Source of the DNA: JAJPHU01 sp035553375
Lineage (GTDB): Bacteria > Planctomycetota > Planctomycetia > Gemmatales > Gemmataceae
Assembly: GCA_035553375.1 (NCBI GenBank)
Contig: DATNCY010000250.1
Coordinates: forward strand, 1 to 64,000
Direction: 5' to 3'
Length of the DNA stretch: 64,000 bases
Below the pieces are notes generated by a model. The model ran no database searches. It saw only the letters and a program-made list of their open reading frames with translations, and had not been told where the DNA came from. Made by a program: the position numbers and the translations under genes. This document shows, one piece after another, positions 61,519 to 64,000 of this stretch (position 1 is its first letter; every line of letters begins with the position of its first letter).

Positions 61519-63030
61519 TCATTCTCGGTCGAGAATCGCCGGTTTCAGCGTCCAGGCTTGTTTGCGGGCCAACTCCATCAGGCCGGGCGCTCGGAAACCC
61601 GGCGGAAAAATCACCCAGCCCCACAGTTTCTTGGGATCATCGTCCGACACGTAGCGTCCCACGGCCAACTTCGCCGGCTTGATCTCGATTGTTTCCGGCA
61701 TCGCCTTGCTATCGAGCAATGTCCGCGCAATCCGCGCGAGCGCGGCCAGGTACGCCTCCGGCGGCACGGGCCGGCTGCCGAGCCAAACCGCGCTGGGAAT
61801 GCGTCCGTGCTTGCGAAAATAGTCGGCGACATCAATGCTGGTCCGCCGAAACTGGCTGGCGTCGGTCGTCACGGTGGCGCTGAGAAGAGGAACGCGGCCG
61901 GTTGGACCCAGAGGTGTCGTCTTCAACTCGACGTTTTCAGGAGTATGGCCGGCGCTGTGCCCAGCCACATATTCATTAAGGAGGGCGAAGACCTCACTGG
62001 CCGAGAGCGTGTGATCCTTGCCCATTTGAAACGATACGTCCTCACCGACGCCGGCGGCAAGGGCCTTGATCTCGGCGGCGCTGAAGCGATGGCCGCGCGC
62101 GTGATCGCGATAGAGCTTGGCCGCCTCGGAAGCGGTGATGAAACGCACTTCCGGGAAGCGCTTGATGAAGCGCACATAATCCTCGAAGACGCGATAGGAA
62201 GAGCGTGTTTCTTCCGGCGTCTTGGCCGGTGGTGCTTTCCACTTCTCGCGCGGCGGATTCTCGCCGCGTGAGAAGTTGACGCCGTCCCAGAATTGTTTGT
62301 GAACGAACTCGCAGGGATGATAGTAAATGCTGACCACGCCGCCGCCCTCGGCCAGCAGTTCCTTGCGAGCCTGGACGAAACGCTCCTCGGCTTGCGGCAG
62401 ATCCTTCGGTTTATTCAGGTCGGCCCGCAGCGTGTGCGCCAGCTTGTACAGGTTCAACGCGCCACAATAGTAACAGGGATGATCGTTCAGATTGATATGA
62501 CTGCCGGCGTCGAGATAAACCTTCACGCCCCACTGATTCATGGCACCATAGCTCTGCGGTCCCCAGGAGCTACCGGGCTGACCATAACAGGTCGGCGCCT
62601 TGCCGAAGATGCGTTCCACATCGGCTCGCCCCGGTCCCTCACGCCGATCGAACTCGCGCACGCCTTCATCCCAACCGAGTTGCGACAGATACAACGCGGG
62701 ACTCGGTTGCACGCTATGCCAGTTGGAGTGAAAGCCAATTTCGTGCTTTTTCAGGGCGGCAATCACATCGGCGCGCTTGCGCTGTTCCAGCGTGCGCGCT
62801 TTCTCGCCGACGACCTTGAAGGTGGCAGGCACTTTCTCGGCACTGAGGAAATCCGCCAAGTGCAAGGCGGCGTCATCGCTGGCCGGCAGGAGATAATCTT
62901 CGGTGTCAAACCAGAGAATGACGTAAACCTTCGCTGCTGGCTCCGCACCGAATGCAGCAGGGGACGCGAGCAGAAGGCTGGCCAACAGGATCAGCAACAG
63001 TCCTCGGTGGCGAGCAATTCGGATGTACAC
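61519..63030 (-). CDS. Secreted polysaccharide deacetylase-like protein
   Basis: 503 residues. The signal peptide is GLLLILLASLLLASPAAFG. The N-terminal part is NodB-like: VILWFDTEDYLL carries the first-motif Asp, and GFHSNWHSVQPS the His-x4-His metal pair. Later conserved parts are KAPTCYGQPGSSWGPQS and VVSIYYHPCEFVHKQ. The C-terminal 150 residues (KDHTLSASEVFALLNEYVAG) are of another, unassigned domain. Deacetylation of an N-acetylated glycan is the family activity; the true substrate is unknown. Confidence 0.8.
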   Translation of the reverse strand: MYIRIARHRGLLLILLASLLLASPAAFGAEPAAKVYVILWFDTEDYLLPASDDAALHLADFLSAEKVPATFKVVGEKARTLEQRKRADVIAALKKHEIGFHSNWHSVQPSPALYLSQLGWDEGVREFDRREGPGRADVERIFGKAPTCYGQPGSSWGPQSYGAMNQWGVKVYLDAGSHINLNDHPCYYCGALNLYKLAHTLRADLNKPKDLPQAEERFVQARKELLAEGGGVVSIYYHPCEFVHKQFWDGVNFSRGENPPREKWKAPPAKTPEETRSSYRVFEDYVRFIKRFPEVRFITASEAAKLYRDHARGHRFSAAEIKALAAGVGEDVSFQMGKDHTLSASEVFALLNEYVAGHSAGHTPENVELKTTPLGPTGRVPLLSATVTTDASQFRRTSIDVADYFRKHGRIPSAVWLGSRPVPPEAYLAALARIARTLLDSKAMPETIEIKPAKLAVGRYVSDDDPKKLWGWVIFPPGFRAPGLMELARKQAWTLKPAILDRE

Positions 63031-63353
63031 GAGTGTTTGTCTCCCACATAAGCACTAGGGGATGTTGGGTGAGCAATTCGCTGCCATCATCCCACAGTTG
63101 CCGGGAGACGTCAAATCGGCGGAAGGGATCGGAGAGAATCACCAGTCGGAATCGAGAAGATCGCCCTTGGCCGGGGTCAAAGCGGCCCATCAAGAGGTTG
63201 AATCTGAAAGTATGCCCCATCGCAGTAAGAAGTTAAAGCCGAGCGATGTCGATGGGCAACGGGCCACATAGAATACTTGCAGACAAGGGCAGTACCCGAC
63301 CGGATGGCGGCTTAGTGGCCCGTCGCTGACGGTGGTTCCTACTTGAGGTAGTC
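63031..63353. other. 323-base divergent gap
   Basis: It separates the deacetylase-like gene and the right-edge gene. Short frames here (such as 63062-63271) have no ribosome site or recognisable product. Nothing further is seen. Confidence 0.45.
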
Positions 63354-64000
63354 ATGAGAGTAGCTTTGACCGCAAGTCCGGTCGTGGTATTCGTGGTGAT
63401 GAGTCTTGCCCACACGACTTGCTCAGCGCAGACGGTCATCAACGCCGACTTCTCCAGGGGAGACTTCGCGGCCCTCGGCTGGAAGGCGAAGGGCGACTGG
63501 GATGTGTTCCGCTATCCGAAAGATACGGCCAACAACCCAGGCTTGGTGGCCCGCTTTGCGGCTCGTAAGTCCGCCGGCTCCCTGACCAAGAACTTCCCTG
63601 AGGTAAAGAATCCCAAAAAGCTGACGCTCTCCCTGGGCTACGGCTGGGGCTGGGGGGACGCCAGCCAGGGCGCGGACTCCGTCTCGTTTATGCTCCTGGA
63701 TGCCAGGGACAACGGCTATGTCTTCGAGGTCCACCGCTGCAAGGCGAAGTGGGCGGTGCAGTGGGCCAAGGTCGCCAACAACACTCCCGCCAAGGACAAG
63801 ATCTGGGCATCTGAGGAGATTGACGCCACCCACTCCTCCCTTCGCAACGGCGGCGGCTTGAGTCACCTGACGCTCTGCCGTGAAGCCGATGGGACATGGA
63901 GTATCACCGGGAAGGACTGGAATAAGGGGGCGGGCGCGACGGTGCGGTTCCTCGATACCACGACCACCTCGTTCAGCCGACTGGTACTCCTGGGCACCCA
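63354..64000 (+). CDS. Secreted protein, 3' end cut by window edge
   Basis: 215 codons from ATG 63354 (TTGAGGTAGTC upstream) run off the right edge. A signal peptide (SPVVVFVVMSLAHTTCSAQ) is followed by a probable lectin/concanavalin-like beta-sandwich: VINADFSRGDFAALGWKAKG, then KKLTLSLGYGWGWGDASQGA, SFMLLDARDNGYVFEVHRC, and LTLCREADGTWSI. Planctomycetes have many such secreted sandwich domains. The function is unknown. Confidence 0.75.
   Translation, partial: MRVALTASPVVVFVVMSLAHTTCSAQTVINADFSRGDFAALGWKAKGDWDVFRYPKDTANNPGLVARFAARKSAGSLTKNFPEVKNPKKLTLSLGYGWGWGDASQGADSVSFMLLDARDNGYVFEVHRCKAKWAVQWAKVANNTPAKDKIWASEEIDATHSSLRNGGGLSHLTLCREADGTWSITGKDWNKGAGATVRFLDTTTTSFSRLVLLGT

Noticed and set aside
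63062..63271. Small frame before the right-edge gene
   Set aside because: No ribosome site and no recognisable product.

Overview
The window looks like chromosomal DNA of a Planctomycetota bacterium, most likely of the Gemmata/Isosphaera side. The evidence is a PSCyt1-DUF1549-DUF1553 gene coupled to a Tat-exported DUF1501 gene, a transmembrane Ser/Thr kinase, an MJ0042-type zinc-ribbon membrane protein, a Lys-rich leucine-rich-repeat protein, an EF-Tu whose switch I differs from the usual bacterial form, and many palindromic repeats of the kinds that read as ARSASKG or PERQRRG when translated by chance. No rRNA, tRNA, CRISPR array, integrase or intact transposase was recognised.

Layout. 1-4187 (minus): proC, guaA and an edge-truncated PD-(D/E)XK nuclease-like gene, plus a hypothetical gene. 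4374-8951: a GT39-like membrane glycosyltransferase, an orphan SecD-P1-like secreted protein, an LRR protein, a nucleotidyltransferase remnant and a methyltransferase. 8952-11384: dapB, pyrK and an rluB-type pseudouridine synthase. 11492-16255: a tightly packed locus of Ser/Thr kinase, unknown protein, glycosyltransferase-methyltransferase fusion and small protein. 16360-17257: two small accessory genes, one of the Imm22 family. 17320-24870: an esterase-like hydrolase, a D-threonine aldolase-like enzyme, a zinc-ribbon membrane protein, eda, kdgK and nnrE.

25023-39711 (minus) is the most striking region: nine consecutive, partly overlapping genes that look like one lipid/polyketide operon. In transcription order they are a 2032-residue synthase (PfaD-like barrel, KS, AT, ACP, KR), a 1019-residue AT-dehydratase protein with a PPTase-like tail, a discrete ACP, an alpha/beta hydrolase, an SDR, two paralogous zinc-ribbon methyltransferases, and a MacB/LolE-type ABC permease with its ATPase. 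This is a complete set of make, tailor, release and export functions for an unknown product, probably a modified long-chain lipid.

40428-46297: an SppA-like lipoprotein lacking the usual catalytic residues, tuf, a tandem retropepsin-PDZ protein, small genes including remnants of a tandem duplication, a DUF4058-like gene and tpx. 46612-52433: an envelope group (Cys/Tyr repeat protein, BBP2-like porin, two tandem TolC-like proteins). 52479-55049: a full-length bacterial RNA-repair Pnkp without Hen1 beside it. 55375-64000: the DUF1553/DUF1501 pair, a DUF1805 gene, a PPi-type phosphofructokinase, a polysaccharide deacetylase-like secreted protein and an edge-truncated secreted protein.

Palindromic repeats of at least six families occur between genes. 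Three copies lie in frame inside genes (GT39, the second synthase protein and DUF1553). A perfect 35-bp hairpin between two convergent genes contains both of their stop codons.
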